Below are positions 1-8,068 of a DNA stretch of 64,000 nt, piece by piece (position 1 is the stretch's first letter; every line of letters starts with the position of its first letter). The notes under the pieces were generated by a model. The model worked only from the letters and a program-made list of their open reading frames with translations. It did not search any database and was not told the DNA's origin. Source of the DNA: Neomesorhizobium albiziae (GTDB taxonomy: Bacteria; Pseudomonadota; Alphaproteobacteria; Rhizobiales; Rhizobiaceae). The translations under genes and the position numbers were made by a program. The stretch covers positions 124,001-188,000 of the forward strand of contig NZ_FOSL01000007.1 in assembly GCF_900114255.1 (NCBI RefSeq), written 5' to 3'.

Positions 1-665
1 AGGATGACAAGACGCGCGAGGCGCTGACCAAGGACGGCTATGTCAAAACCGGCGACGCGGGGTTCTTCGACAAGGATGGCCAACTCAAGATCATCGACCG
101 CGCCAAGGATGTCGGAAAGCTGGAGTCCGGCGCACTGTTCGCGCCGAAATACATCGAGAACACGCTGAAGTTCTTTCCCAACGTCAAGGAGGCGGTGGCT
201 TTCGGCGACGGCCGCGGCTTCTGCGCCGCCTTCATCAACATCGACCTGCAGGCGGTCGGCAACTGGGCCGAGCGCAACAACATCGCCTATGCCTCCTATC
301 AGGAACTGGCCGGGCACCCGGAGGTCTACAAGCTCATCGCCAAACATGTCGACGAGACCAACCTCAGGCTGTCGCGCGAGCCGCTGATGGCCGGGGCGCA
401 GATCAGGCGGTTCCTCGTGCTGCACAAGGAACTCGACGCCGACGACGGCGAACTGACGCGCACGCTGAAGGTGCGGCGGTCCTTCGTCGGCGAACGCTAC
501 AGCGACCTAATCGAGGCGCTCTATGACGGCTCGACGGAGAAATACACCGAGACCGAAATGACCTTCGAGGACGGCCGAAAGGGCAAGATCCGCGCCACCG
601 TCAGGATCGAGGACGCCAGGGTTTATGACGCGAAGGTCGAAAAATTCCGCGAGGCCGCAGAATGA
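1..665 (+). CDS. AMP-forming acyl-CoA synthetase, C-terminal part (5' end outside window)
   Basis: The frame is open from base 3, so this is the last ~220 residues of a larger enzyme that activates a carboxylic acid to its CoA thioester. Seen: the hinge motif KTGDAG (about nt 45-62), a C-terminal lid domain, and the sequence LKVRRSF, whose Lys (codon 468-470) matches the catalytic A10 lysine of the ANL superfamily. The same motif appears as LKLKRSF in the complete paralogue at 37826-39721. The tail after LKVRRSF is about 60 residues longer than in that paralogue. The stop codon overlaps the next ATG (ATGA), so it is translationally coupled to a branched-chain-type ABC importer. Import followed by CoA activation is therefore the likely joint role. 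The substrate is unknown. Confidence 0.85.
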   Translation, partial: DDKTREALTKDGYVKTGDAGFFDKDGQLKIIDRAKDVGKLESGALFAPKYIENTLKFFPNVKEAVAFGDGRGFCAAFINIDLQAVGNWAERNNIAYASYQELAGHPEVYKLIAKHVDETNLRLSREPLMAGAQIRRFLVLHKELDADDGELTRTLKVRRSFVGERYSDLIEALYDGSTEKYTETEMTFEDGRKGKIRATVRIEDARVYDAKVEKFREAAE

Positions 666-1486
666 ACGTCAGGCCCGATCCCGCGCAGCTCGGGGCGCCC
701 GACGACGGCATCGCCAAGGGCGACCTGTTGCTGGACGTGAAAAACGTTTCGCTGTCCTTCGGCGGCGTCAAGGCGATAACGGATATCTCCTTCGATGTGC
801 GAAAGGGCGAGATTCGCGCCATCATCGGTCCCAACGGCGCCGGCAAGACCTCGATGCTCAACGTCATCAACGGTTTCTACACGCCGCAGCGGGGCAGCAT
901 CGTTTTCCGCGGCGAAGAGCGGCGCGCGATGAAGCCGCACCACGCGGTGCGGCAAGGCATTGCCCGTACCTTCCAGAACGTTGCCCTGTTCAAGGGCATG
1001 TCGACGCTCGACAACATCATGGCGGGGCGGTCGGTGAAGATGAAACGCGGTCTCGGCTGGCAGATGCTGTGGCACGGGCCGGCGCTGGCGGAGGAGATCG
1101 AACACCGCGAAAAGGTCGAGGAAATCATCGACTTTCTGGAGATACAGCATATCCGCAAGACGCCGGTCGGCAAATTGCCCTACGGCCTGCAGAAGCGGGT
1201 CGAACTTGGCCGGGCGCTTGCCATGGAGCCGTCGCTGCTTTTGCTCGACGAACCGATGGCCGGCATGAACCTCGAAGAAAAAGAAGACATGAGCCGGTTC
1301 ATCATCGATGTGAACCAGCAGCGCGGCACCACGATCGCGCTGATCGAGCACGATATGGGCGTGGTGATGGACCTTTCCGACCGCGTCGTCGTTCTCGACT
1401 ACGGCAAGAAGATTGCCGATGGCGCGCCCGACGCCGTCAAGACCAACCAGCAGGTGATCGACGCCTATCTCGGCGTGGCGCATTGA
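662..1486 (+). CDS. livG: Branched-chain-type ABC transporter ATPase (LivG-like)
   Basis: Cytoplasmic ATPase of a hydrophobic amino acid/carboxylate (HAAT) importer, 274 aa. Walker A GPNGAGKT is at residues 56-63. The LivG-style signature LPYGLQKRV (about 172-180) replaces LSGGQ, as is normal in LivG. Walker B LLLLDEP is near 192-198, and the switch His of LIEHD is at 230. The N-terminus has a 20-residue Pro/Ala-rich lead before the domain. The start is fixed by the ATGA overlap with the upstream acyl-CoA synthetase. The neighbouring livH, livM, livK and livF complete the transporter. The gene symbol denotes the family. The link to an acyl-CoA synthetase suggests an organic acid rather than leucine as substrate (inference). 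Confidence 0.9.
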   Translation: MNVRPDPAQLGAPDDGIAKGDLLLDVKNVSLSFGGVKAITDISFDVRKGEIRAIIGPNGAGKTSMLNVINGFYTPQRGSIVFRGEERRAMKPHHAVRQGIARTFQNVALFKGMSTLDNIMAGRSVKMKRGLGWQMLWHGPALAEEIEHREKVEEIIDFLEIQHIRKTPVGKLPYGLQKRVELGRALAMEPSLLLLDEPMAGMNLEEKEDMSRFIIDVNQQRGTTIALIEHDMGVVMDLSDRVVVLDYGKKIADGAPDAVKTNQQVIDAYLGVAH

Positions 1487-1497
1487 AAGGACATGAG

Positions 1498-1647
1498 ATG
1501 ACCATCTCCACCCTCGCCATCACCCCGTTGATTTCGCTGATCGCCGGCGTCCTGATCCTCGTGATGCCGCGGCTGCTCAACTACATCGTCGCCCTTTACC
1601 TGATCGTGGTCGGCCTGCTCGGCCTGTTTCCGCAACTGGCAGGCTGA
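1498..1647 (+). CDS. Small membrane protein, DUF3096 family
   Basis: A 49-residue protein made almost entirely of two hydrophobic segments (about residues 8-24 and 27-45) joined by a short MPRLLNY turn. This is the pattern of DUF3096 proteins, whose role is not known. The ATG lies 12 bases after the livG stop, with an aaagga ribosome site just upstream, and livH follows 48 bases later, so it belongs to the importer operon. The protein is predicted to sit in the inner membrane. Whether it has any part in transport cannot be read from the sequence. Confidence 0.75.
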   Translation: MTISTLAITPLISLIAGVLILVMPRLLNYIVALYLIVVGLLGLFPQLAG

Positions 1648-1695
1648 GGCCGTGATGATATCCGGCGCGCTGACCGCCCATAAGGACTGACATTC

Positions 1696-2655
1696 ATGGA
1701 TTTTCTGAACTCTATCCTCGTCAAACCTTTCGCCGACATGTTCGGCGCACCGGATTTCCTGCTGCAGGTGCTGTGGGAAGGCCTGGTTTCGGGCGTGCTC
1801 TACGCGCTGATCGCGCTGGGTTTCGTGCTGATCTACAAGTCGTCGCGAATCTTCAACTTCGCGCAGGGCATCATGGTGGTGTTCGCGGCGCTGACGCTGG
1901 TCGGCCTTCACGAAAAGGGCGTGCCCGCGCTGCTTGCCGTACCGCTGACGCTGGTGGTGATGTTTATCCTCGCCGTCGCCATCGAGCGGGTCGTTTTGCG
2001 CCCGCTGGTCAATCAGCCCGACATCATCCTCTTCATGGCCACCATCGGCATCACGCTGTTCCTGGTCGGCTTCGGCGAGATCATCTTCGGCGGCGAAAAC
2101 AAGGTGATGATCACCGAGCAGCTCTATATTCCGACCGGCAGTTTCGAGTTCGAGCCGTTTGGCGGCTTCGTGTCCATTGAACAGAAGGACCTGACCGCCG
2201 TCGTCGGCGCGATTGTGCTGGTTGCCGGGCTGCTCGTCTTCCTCAACAAGTCGAAGATGGGCCGCGCCATCCGGGCACTGGGCGACGACCACCAGGCGGC
2301 GCTGTCGGTCGGCATCTCGCTGTCCACCATCTGGGTGCTGGTCTGGTTCATCGCCGGCGTGATCGCGCTCGCCACCGGCATTGTCTGGGGCGCACGCGCC
2401 GGCGTGTCGTTTGCGCTCGAAGTGATCGCCTTCAAGGCGCTGCCTGTGCTGATGCTCGGAGGTCTGGAGAGCGTGCTCGGCGCCATCATCGGCGGCCTGG
2501 CGATCGGTATCCTGGAGAAGCTGTTCGAAATCTATTGGGGCCAACCGCTGCTCGGCGGCAATACCGAAACCTGGTTCGCCTTCGTCTTCGCGCTGATGGT
2601 GCTTCTGTTCCGTCCGCAGGGGCTGTTCGGCGAAAAGATCATCGAGCGGGTGTGA
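1696..2655 (+). CDS. livH: Branched-chain-type ABC transporter permease (LivH-like)
   Basis: Inner-membrane permease, 319 aa, with about eight hydrophobic segments and the LivH hallmark of the first membrane helix, GLVSGVLYALIALGFVLIY followed by NFAQG (about residues 30-57). The C-terminal region has GGLESVLGAIIGG and ends in the usual FRPQGLFG motif. An aagga ribosome site precedes the ATG. It would form the translocation channel with the LivM protein encoded at 3259. The two genes are normally adjacent but are separated here by a DUF559 gene starting 3 bases after this stop codon. Confidence 0.9.
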   Translation: MDFLNSILVKPFADMFGAPDFLLQVLWEGLVSGVLYALIALGFVLIYKSSRIFNFAQGIMVVFAALTLVGLHEKGVPALLAVPLTLVVMFILAVAIERVVLRPLVNQPDIILFMATIGITLFLVGFGEIIFGGENKVMITEQLYIPTGSFEFEPFGGFVSIEQKDLTAVVGAIVLVAGLLVFLNKSKMGRAIRALGDDHQAALSVGISLSTIWVLVWFIAGVIALATGIVWGARAGVSFALEVIAFKALPVLMLGGLESVLGAIIGGLAIGILEKLFEIYWGQPLLGGNTETWFAFVFALMVLLFRPQGLFGEKIIERV

Positions 2656-2658
2656 GAA

Positions 2659-3255
2659 ATGTCTCGCGACCAAAATAAAAAAGGCACCCCATCCGGCCGC
2701 TTCGCGGCCACCCTCCCCATCGAGGGGAGGGAGGATGCCAAGGCCGCGACGGCTGCCTCACAAAGGTCGGAGGCAGTCAAGAGGCGTGCCAGATCGTTAC
2801 GGCAAAACCTGACCGGCCCTGAAGCAAAACTCTGGTCGCACCTGAAGCGCATCAAGACCATCGATACTCATTTCCGCAAACAGGTGCCGATCGGCCCCTA
2901 CATCGCGGACTTCGCTTGCCTGAGGTCACGACTGGTTATCGAGGTAGATGGCGATCAGCATGGCTGGGAAACAGCCAAGCGCAGAGACAACCACCGAACC
3001 CGGTTTTTGCAATCTCAAGGTTTCACAGTGGTTCGATTCTGGAACCATGAGGTGCTCAGAGAAATCGAAAGCGTGCTCGAGACTATCTACGCCAGATTGC
3101 ATGGTGGGGTGAGTGCCGCTCCTCTCCCGGCCTCCAAAAAACGTTACGCCGGAAGGATCGCTCCCTCCTCCCCCTCGATGGGGGAGGTGCCGAGCGCTAG
3201 CGAGGCGGAGGGGGTGACAAACCTTTCGCAAACTGTGCCGGGGATTGGGATCTAA
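2659..3255 (+). CDS. DUF559 (PD-(D/E)XK-like nuclease fold) protein with palindrome-encoded ends
   Basis: A 198-aa protein whose middle part (about residues 40-155) is a DUF559 domain, the Vsr/PD-(D/E)XK-like family. Seen: GPEAKLWSHLK, then RKQVPIGPYIADF, then LVIEVDGDQH, giving putative acidic residues Asp84, Glu95 and Asp97 plus His101. Residues about 9-27 and 168-187 are translated from two inverted copies of an intergenic palindrome (2683-2739 and 3160-3217), so both ends are unlike normal family members (typically about 120 aa). It lies between livH and livM, with 3-base gaps on each side, which splits an otherwise standard operon. No methyltransferase is nearby, so it is not an evident restriction partner. 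It resembles the DUF559 gene at 61048. The activity is untested, and the true start may lie downstream at a non-ATG codon. Confidence 0.75.
   Translation: MSRDQNKKGTPSGRFAATLPIEGREDAKAATAASQRSEAVKRRARSLRQNLTGPEAKLWSHLKRIKTIDTHFRKQVPIGPYIADFACLRSRLVIEVDGDQHGWETAKRRDNHRTRFLQSQGFTVVRFWNHEVLREIESVLETIYARLHGGVSAAPLPASKKRYAGRIAPSSPSMGEVPSASEAEGVTNLSQTVPGIGI
2683..3217. mobile_element. Palindrome-flanked DUF559 element A (tails outward)
   Basis: The left arm (2683-2739) holds the hairpin CCCTCCCC-ATCGA-GGGGAGGG (2711-2731), preceded by a second hairpin GGCCGC-TTC-GCGGCC and the tail GGCACCCCATCC. The right arm (about 3160-3217) holds CCTCCCCC-TCGAT-GGGGGAGG (3167-3187), then the palindrome CGCTAGCG and the tail GGAGGGGGTGAC. 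The arms are inverted copies of one unit, with the tails pointing outward, and about 420 nt containing only the DUF559 domain lie between them. The whole block fits between the stop of livH and the start of livM. I see no target-site duplication I would trust. Calling it mobile is inference from the second copy at 61003-61465 and from the empty pairs. Confidence 0.55.
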
Positions 3256-3258
3256 GGA

Positions 3259-4335
3259 ATGCTCTATCGTACCGCCGGCCAGTTCAAGACCTCCTACCAT
3301 GCCGACCACGCGCTGTTTCCGGTCAGGCAGGACGCCATCCTTCTCGGCTTCATCCTGCTCCTGGCCTTCGTGGTGGTCCCGCTGACCGCCAGCGAGTTCA
3401 CCTTCCGCGCGCTGCTCATCCCCGTGCTGATCTATGCGCTGGCCGCCCTCGGGCTGAACATCCTGACCGGCTATGCCGGCCAGCTCTCGCTCGGCACCGG
3501 CGCTTTCATGGGGGTCGGCGCCTACGCCTGCTACAAGCTGGTCACCATCTTTCCCGAAATGAACATCGTGGTCGCCATCGCGCTGTCCGGCTTCTTCTCG
3601 GCGGCGGTGGGGGTTGCCTTCGGCCTGCCGTCGCTGAGGATCAAGGGTTTTTACCTGGCGATCGCCACGCTTGCCGCGCAGTTCTTCCTGGTCTGGCTGT
3701 TCGAGAAATGGGCGTGGCTCTACAATTACAGCTCGTCCGGCGCCATCCAGGTGCACAACATCGACATGTTCGGCATTACGGTTGCCGGTCCCAACGCGAC
3801 GGCGGTCACCCAATACTATTTCGTGCTTTGCTTCGTCGCTGTGATCACTTGGTTCGCCATCAACATCACGCGCGGACGGATCGGGCGCATCTGGAAATCG
3901 GTGCGCGACATGGACATCGCCGCCGAACTCGTCGGCATCAACCTGATGAAGGCGAAGCTGTCGGCGTTTGCGGTGTCGTCCTACATCGTCGGCATTTCGG
4001 GCGCGCTGTTTGTCTTCCTGTGGCGCGGTGCGGCCGAGCCGGTGCTGTTCGACATCCCGCTGTCGTTCCGGGTGCTGTTCATCGCCATCATCGGCGGCCT
4101 GGGATCGATCCTCGGCAATTATCTCGGCGCCATCCTCATCGTGGCGCTGCCGGTGATCATCAGCGCGCTGCCGTCGGCGCTTGGCATCCCGATCGCTTCG
4201 GCGACGGTCGAACACCTCAACACGATGATCGTCGGCGCTCTGATCATCGTCTTCCTGATCGTCGAGCCGCATGGACTGGCGCGGTTCTGGGCGATCATCC
4301 GGGAAAAGCTGATCATGTGGCCTTTCCCGCATTGA
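3259..4335 (+). CDS. livM: Branched-chain-type ABC transporter permease (LivM-like)
   Basis: Inner-membrane permease, 358 aa, about nine to ten hydrophobic segments. It has the LivM signature LNILTGYAGQLSLGTGAFMGVGAYAC spread over residues about 73-98 and the loop GLPSLRIKGFYLAIATLA (about 121-138). It ends in a FLIVEPHGLAR-type tail. It pairs with LivH at 1696. The start follows the DUF559 stop by only 3 bases, and the only purine-rich stretch (taagga) abuts the ATG. Its expression may therefore rely on coupling to the inserted gene. Confidence 0.9.
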   Translation: MLYRTAGQFKTSYHADHALFPVRQDAILLGFILLLAFVVVPLTASEFTFRALLIPVLIYALAALGLNILTGYAGQLSLGTGAFMGVGAYACYKLVTIFPEMNIVVAIALSGFFSAAVGVAFGLPSLRIKGFYLAIATLAAQFFLVWLFEKWAWLYNYSSSGAIQVHNIDMFGITVAGPNATAVTQYYFVLCFVAVITWFAINITRGRIGRIWKSVRDMDIAAELVGINLMKAKLSAFAVSSYIVGISGALFVFLWRGAAEPVLFDIPLSFRVLFIAIIGGLGSILGNYLGAILIVALPVIISALPSALGIPIASATVEHLNTMIVGALIIVFLIVEPHGLARFWAIIREKLIMWPFPH

Positions 4336-4380
4336 AGCTGTGAAAGTTAGAAAAGACCAAACAAAGTGGAGGAAACGGGC

Positions 4381-5685
4381 ATGAAAAATCTGAAAACCAA
4401 GCTGCTTGCGGCGCTGCTGCTCGGCACGGCGCTGGCGCCGGCCGCATGGGCGCAGGATGCAATCAACCTGACCAACCTGTCCTACCGCACGGGACCGTTT
4501 GCGGCGACCGGAACGCCACTCATGAACGGCCAGCGCGACTATATCCTGATGCTCAACGAGCGCGACGGCGGCGTCAACGGTGTCAAACTCAACTACGACG
4601 AATGCGAAACCGGCTACAACACCGAAAAGGGCGCCGAGTGCTACGAGAAGACCAAGGCGACGAGCATCGTCACGCAGCCCTGGTCGACCGGCATCACCTT
4701 GCAGGTTCTGCCGAAATCCAATGTCGACAAGATACCGATCCTGGCGCCGGGTTATGGCTTCTCGCCGATGACGGACGGCAAGATCTTCCAGTGGGCATTC
4801 AACCCGCCGGCCTCCTATTGGGATGGCGCCTCAATGATTATAAAGGCCATTTCCGACGGCAATCCGGACAATCTCAAGGGCAAGAAGATCGCGCTGCTCC
4901 ATCTCGATGCGCCTTACGGCAAGGAGCCGATCCCGCTGCTGCAGGCCTATGCCGAGAAGCATGGCTTCACGCTGCTGCCTATCCCCGTCGGCGTGAAGGA
5001 AATGCAGAACCAGTCCGCGCAGTGGCTGCAGATACGGCGCGAAAGGCCGGACTTCGTTTTGATGTGGGGCTGGGGCGCCATGAATGCCGGCGCGGTCGCC
5101 GAAGCGGTGAAGACCAAGTTCCCGATGGACAAGTTCGTCGGCATCTGGTGGTCGGGCCACGACGGCGACATGAAAACCGCCGGCGAGGCCGCCAAGGGCT
5201 ATCGCTCGATCTCCTGGAGCCTGCCGGATTCAAACGCCAAGGTCATGCAGGACATCAAGACGCACGTCGTCGACAAGGGCAATTCGCTCATTGGCGAAGG
5301 CGAGTTCGACTGGGTCTTCTACCAGCGCGGCGTGCTGATCTCGATGTTCGCCGTCGAAGGCATCAAGGCGGCGCAGGCGCATTTCGACACCAAGGTGGTG
5401 AACGCCGAACAGCTGCGCTGGGGCCTGGAGAACCTGAAAATCGACGAAGCAAAGCTCGCCGAGATCGGCATGACGGGCATGGTCGGGACGTTCTCGACCG
5501 CCTGCAACAACCATGCCGGCCATGCCGGCGGCTGGATGATGCAGTGGGACGGCGCCAAGTTCGTCAAGGTTTCGGACCGTCTCGAAGCAGACCAGGCGAT
5601 GATTGCGCCGCTGGTCGAGGCCGAGGCCAAGAAGTATGCCGAGGCCAATGCGCCCTGGCCGACCAACGAAGAGTGCAAGATGTAG
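4381..5685 (+). CDS. livK: Periplasmic substrate-binding protein of Liv-type importer
   Basis: A 434-aa periplasmic binding protein (Peripla_BP_6 fold) with a clear signal peptide: Lys-rich start, LLAALLLGTALAPAAW core, cleavage after AWA-Q. It is longer than the second binding protein of this window (387 aa) and has a Cys pair in ETGYNTEKGAECYE. The start at 4381 is preceded by ggagg at a good distance. A GTG 15 bases upstream is in frame but less convincing. It supplies substrate to LivH/LivM. It is separated from livF by an inverted palindrome pair. The ligand cannot be read from sequence. The linked acyl-CoA synthetase suggests a carboxylic acid. Confidence 0.88.
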   Translation: MKNLKTKLLAALLLGTALAPAAWAQDAINLTNLSYRTGPFAATGTPLMNGQRDYILMLNERDGGVNGVKLNYDECETGYNTEKGAECYEKTKATSIVTQPWSTGITLQVLPKSNVDKIPILAPGYGFSPMTDGKIFQWAFNPPASYWDGASMIIKAISDGNPDNLKGKKIALLHLDAPYGKEPIPLLQAYAEKHGFTLLPIPVGVKEMQNQSAQWLQIRRERPDFVLMWGWGAMNAGAVAEAVKTKFPMDKFVGIWWSGHDGDMKTAGEAAKGYRSISWSLPDSNAKVMQDIKTHVVDKGNSLIGEGEFDWVFYQRGVLISMFAVEGIKAAQAHFDTKVVNAEQLRWGLENLKIDEAKLAEIGMTGMVGTFSTACNNHAGHAGGWMMQWDGAKFVKVSDRLEADQAMIAPLVEAEAKKYAEANAPWPTNEECKM

Positions 5686-5694
5686 GACTAGCGC

Positions 5695-5810
5695 TCCTCT
5701 CCCCGTTCACGGGGAGAGGATGCCGGCAGGCAGGTGAGGGGCTGCGCCGGACAATAAGGTTCAACATGCCCCTCACCCTTACCCTCTCCCGTAAACGGGG
5801 AGAGGGAGAC
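5695..5810. repeat. Inverted palindrome pair C, no gene inside (tails inward)
   Basis: The left unit has the hairpin CCTCTCCCCG-ttca-CGGGGAGAGG (5696-5719), then a tail ending GGTGAGGGGC (to 5742). The right unit (5767-5806) is its inverted copy, GCCCCTCACC then CCCTCTCCCGT-aa-ACGGGGAGAGGG. The arms are 24 nt apart. It occupies the gap between livK and livF and could act as an mRNA-stability or attenuation structure within the operon. It is of the same repeat family as the arms around the DUF559 genes. Confidence 0.8.
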
Positions 5811-5827
5811 GTCTTCGTCGAGGCCAA

Positions 5828-6661
5828 ATGAACAACGCAGACCCTGCTCCTGCCCCAGCAACCCCGATCCTCTCGGTGAACAACATCGAGGTGATCTACG
5901 ATCATGTCATCCTGGTGCTCAAGGGCGTGTCGCTCACGGTTCCGGCGGGCGGCATCACCGCGCTGCTCGGCGCCAACGGGGCGGGCAAGACCACCACACT
6001 CAAGGCCATCTCCAACCTGCTGCACGCCGAGCGCGGCGAGGTCACCAAGGGCAACATCATCTTCGAAGGCAACGAGGTGCAATCGCTGTCACCCAACGAA
6101 CTGGTGCGGCGCGGCTGCATCCAGGTCATGGAAGGCCGCCACTGCTTCGGCCATCTTTCGGTCGAGGACAACCTGATGACCGGCGCCTTCACGCGGCGCG
6201 ACGGCAATGCCGCCATCCGCGACGACCTCGAACTCGTCTACCAGTATTTTCCACGCCTCAAGATCAGGCGGGCGAGCCAGGCCGGCTACACCTCCGGCGG
6301 CGAGCAGCAGATGACGGCGATCGGCCGGGCGCTGATGTCGAAACCCAAGATGATCCTTCTCGACGAGCCGTCGATGGGGCTGGCGCCGCAGCTGGTCGAG
6401 GAAATCTTCGAGATCGTGAAAAAGCTGAACGAGGAGCAGGGCGTTTCCTTCCTGCTGGCCGAACAGAACACCAATGTCGCCCTGCGTTTCGCCAAATACG
6501 GCTATATCCTGGAATCCGGGCGCATCGTGCTCGACGGTGAGGCCAAGGCGCTGCGCGAAAACGAGGACGTCAAGGAGTTCTACCTCGGCGTCGGCGGCGA
6601 AGGCCGCAAATCCTTCAAGGACGTGAAGCACTACAAGCGGCGGAAGCGCTGGCTGGCCTGA
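5828..6661 (+). CDS. livF: Branched-chain-type ABC transporter ATPase (LivF-like)
   Basis: Second ATPase of the importer, 277 aa. Walker A GANGAGKT is at 48-55, the signature is SGGEQQM (about 157-163), and Walker B is MILLDEPSMGL. The C-terminal YLGVGG motif is typical of LivF, followed by a basic tail KSFKDVKHYKRRKRWLA that is longer than usual. It forms the ATPase heterodimer with the LivG at 662. It is the last gene of the operon and converges on the alpha/beta hydrolase gene, with only 6 bases between the stops. Confidence 0.9.
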   Translation: MNNADPAPAPATPILSVNNIEVIYDHVILVLKGVSLTVPAGGITALLGANGAGKTTTLKAISNLLHAERGEVTKGNIIFEGNEVQSLSPNELVRRGCIQVMEGRHCFGHLSVEDNLMTGAFTRRDGNAAIRDDLELVYQYFPRLKIRRASQAGYTSGGEQQMTAIGRALMSKPKMILLDEPSMGLAPQLVEEIFEIVKKLNEEQGVSFLLAEQNTNVALRFAKYGYILESGRIVLDGEAKALRENEDVKEFYLGVGGEGRKSFKDVKHYKRRKRWLA

Positions 6662-6667
6662 TCCCGG

Positions 6668-7477
6668 TCAGGCGAAAAACCGCAAGGCCGCCGAGACGAC
6701 CGCTTCAGGCGCATCTTCCTGCATCAGGTGGCCTGAGCCGGGCACCAGCGTGAACTCGCAATCCGGCAGCAGCGCAGCAAGTTCCCTGCCGCGCTCCGGC
6801 AGTATCCAGCCGTCTTGCTCGCCCCACAGCAGTTTCACGGGACAGCGCAATTCGTTGTAGCGGGCCTGTACCTCGTCGGTATGGCGCAGATCCATCTGCG
6901 CGATCTGCCGGTAGAATGCCGGCTGGCCGACTGCACCTGTCCACTGTTCGATGTAAGGTTCGAACTCGGCATCGGTGAGCGGCCGCGACACCGCTCCGGC
7001 TATGTAGGCCTTCAGGATCGCGCGCTGGATGTAATCGGGCACTCCGGCAAAGGCGGCTTCGTTCTTGCGCACATGCTGCACAAAGGGAGAGCCCCACGGC
7101 CGGACCGCCACCGGGTCGATCAGCAGCAGGCGTTCGTAATCGCAGCCGTTGATGAGATGGGCGCGCAGAACCGTCGCGCCGCCGAAATCATGCGCAAGCA
7201 CATTCGGCTGCTTCAGCCCCCAGAACGCCAGCATTGCGCTGAACACCTCGTTCTGGATTCCCAGCGAGACATCCTGGCCTTCGCCCTTGGACGAGGAGCC
7301 GTAGCCCAGGAGATCGTAGAAATAGACGGTGTGGCGATGCGCGAGTTCTGGCGCAATGCGATGCCAGACATGCGAGGAAAACGGCGTTCCATGGACCAGG
7401 ACCAGCGGAGAGCCGATGCCGACCGTGTCCCACGCGATTTCGCTTCCCCGCCAGTCGAAACGCCTGCCCGGCTTCAT
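6668..7477 (-). CDS. Alpha/beta hydrolase with Asp nucleophile motif
   Basis: A 269-aa alpha/beta hydrolase. The oxyanion motif is HGTP (29-32) and the nucleophile elbow reads LAHDFGGA, placing Asp97 where lipases and esterases have Ser. The late acid lies in WGEQDGW and the catalytic His in GSGHLMQED. An Asp nucleophile is the hallmark of haloalkane/haloacetate dehalogenases and epoxide hydrolases, so an ester-intermediate hydrolase is likely. The substrate is unknown. The start at 7477 is chosen because aggag lies 6-7 bases upstream. An in-frame ATG at 7546 lacks such a site. It is divergent from the coxIV-pnt genes. Confidence 0.75.
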   Translation of the reverse strand: MKPGRRFDWRGSEIAWDTVGIGSPLVLVHGTPFSSHVWHRIAPELAHRHTVYFYDLLGYGSSSKGEGQDVSLGIQNEVFSAMLAFWGLKQPNVLAHDFGGATVLRAHLINGCDYERLLLIDPVAVRPWGSPFVQHVRKNEAAFAGVPDYIQRAILKAYIAGAVSRPLTDAEFEPYIEQWTGAVGQPAFYRQIAQMDLRHTDEVQARYNELRCPVKLLWGEQDGWILPERGRELAALLPDCEFTLVPGSGHLMQEDAPEAVVSAALRFFA

Positions 7478-7693
7478 CGCATGCTCCTGCACCCGGCTGT
7501 ACGAGGCAGGAGGGTAGTCGTAGGGCCCGGTTTTCCACAACGCCAAAAACTGAAAACTGTTTCAACAACACTGAAGGAGAAGACGCAAAGCTGCGCCGAG
7601 GATGCTCTGGAACAGCCCCGCAACACGAGGAAAACGATTACATCGGAACGGCGCGACGCATTGGCCAGCCGGCCTTCCGCGACAATCCTCCCA

Positions 7694-7721
7694 TTGCCCT
7701 CAGCCGTACTTTTCGCTATGT
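7694..7721 (+). promoter_or_regulatory. Possible promoter for coxIV-pnt genes
   Basis: TTGCCC (7694-7699), a 16-base spacer and CTATGT (7716-7721) resemble the alphaproteobacterial sigma-70 pattern, 30 bases upstream of the coxIV ATG. It is a weak match, judged by eye. The rest of the gap between the two divergent genes (7478-7693) shows nothing else I can name. Confidence 0.3.
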
Positions 7722-7751
7722 GCGCAATGAGCGATCCGAGAGGCGGTTTTT

Positions 7752-8000
7752 ATGGCTGACAATACACCGACAGGCCCGGTCGAACTGGGCGCCGATATGG
7801 ACCACAGCGAGCACGAGAAGACCTATTCGCTGTTCATATCGTTGACGAAATATACCTCGCTGGTCTGCGTGGCCCTGCTCATCGCCATGGCGTTTGCTTT
7901 CTTCACGACGGCCGGCTTCTTCTCGGGTCTCATCCTGTTTCTGGTGATTTGCGCCGTCGGTGCCTTCCTGCTTCGCGACGTGCCCACCCACATCACCTAA
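7752..8000 (+). CDS. aa3-type cytochrome c oxidase subunit IV (small bacterial form)
   Basis: An 82-residue protein with an acidic N-terminal half (about 1-33) and two hydrophobic segments (about 36-52 and 54-72), ending RDVPTHIT. This is the layout of the short CoxIV family (COX4_pro_2), which forms a single-chain accessory subunit of alphaproteobacterial aa3 oxidase in the inner membrane. It lies 68 bases upstream of pntAA in the same direction, a neighbourhood common in rhizobia. Function in the oxidase is from family knowledge. The core subunits are not in this window. Confidence 0.8.
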   Translation: MADNTPTGPVELGADMDHSEHEKTYSLFISLTKYTSLVCVALLIAMAFAFFTTAGFFSGLILFLVICAVGAFLLRDVPTHIT

Positions 8001-8068
8001 GCAACTCATTTCTCCCGCGGACGCGGGTCCCCGCGTCCGGTCAACGTTCCAGACAAGAGGACCACGCG

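Noticed and set aside
2659-3255. DUF559 protein as part of a restriction-modification or Vsr repair system
   Set aside because: No DNA methyltransferase or mismatch-repair gene is adjacent at either DUF559 locus.
2926-4332. Long open frame on the minus strand across the DUF559 gene and livM
   Set aside because: It has a high Arg/Asp/His composition and no domain, and it mirrors the real gene in another frame. High-GC coding creates such shadows.
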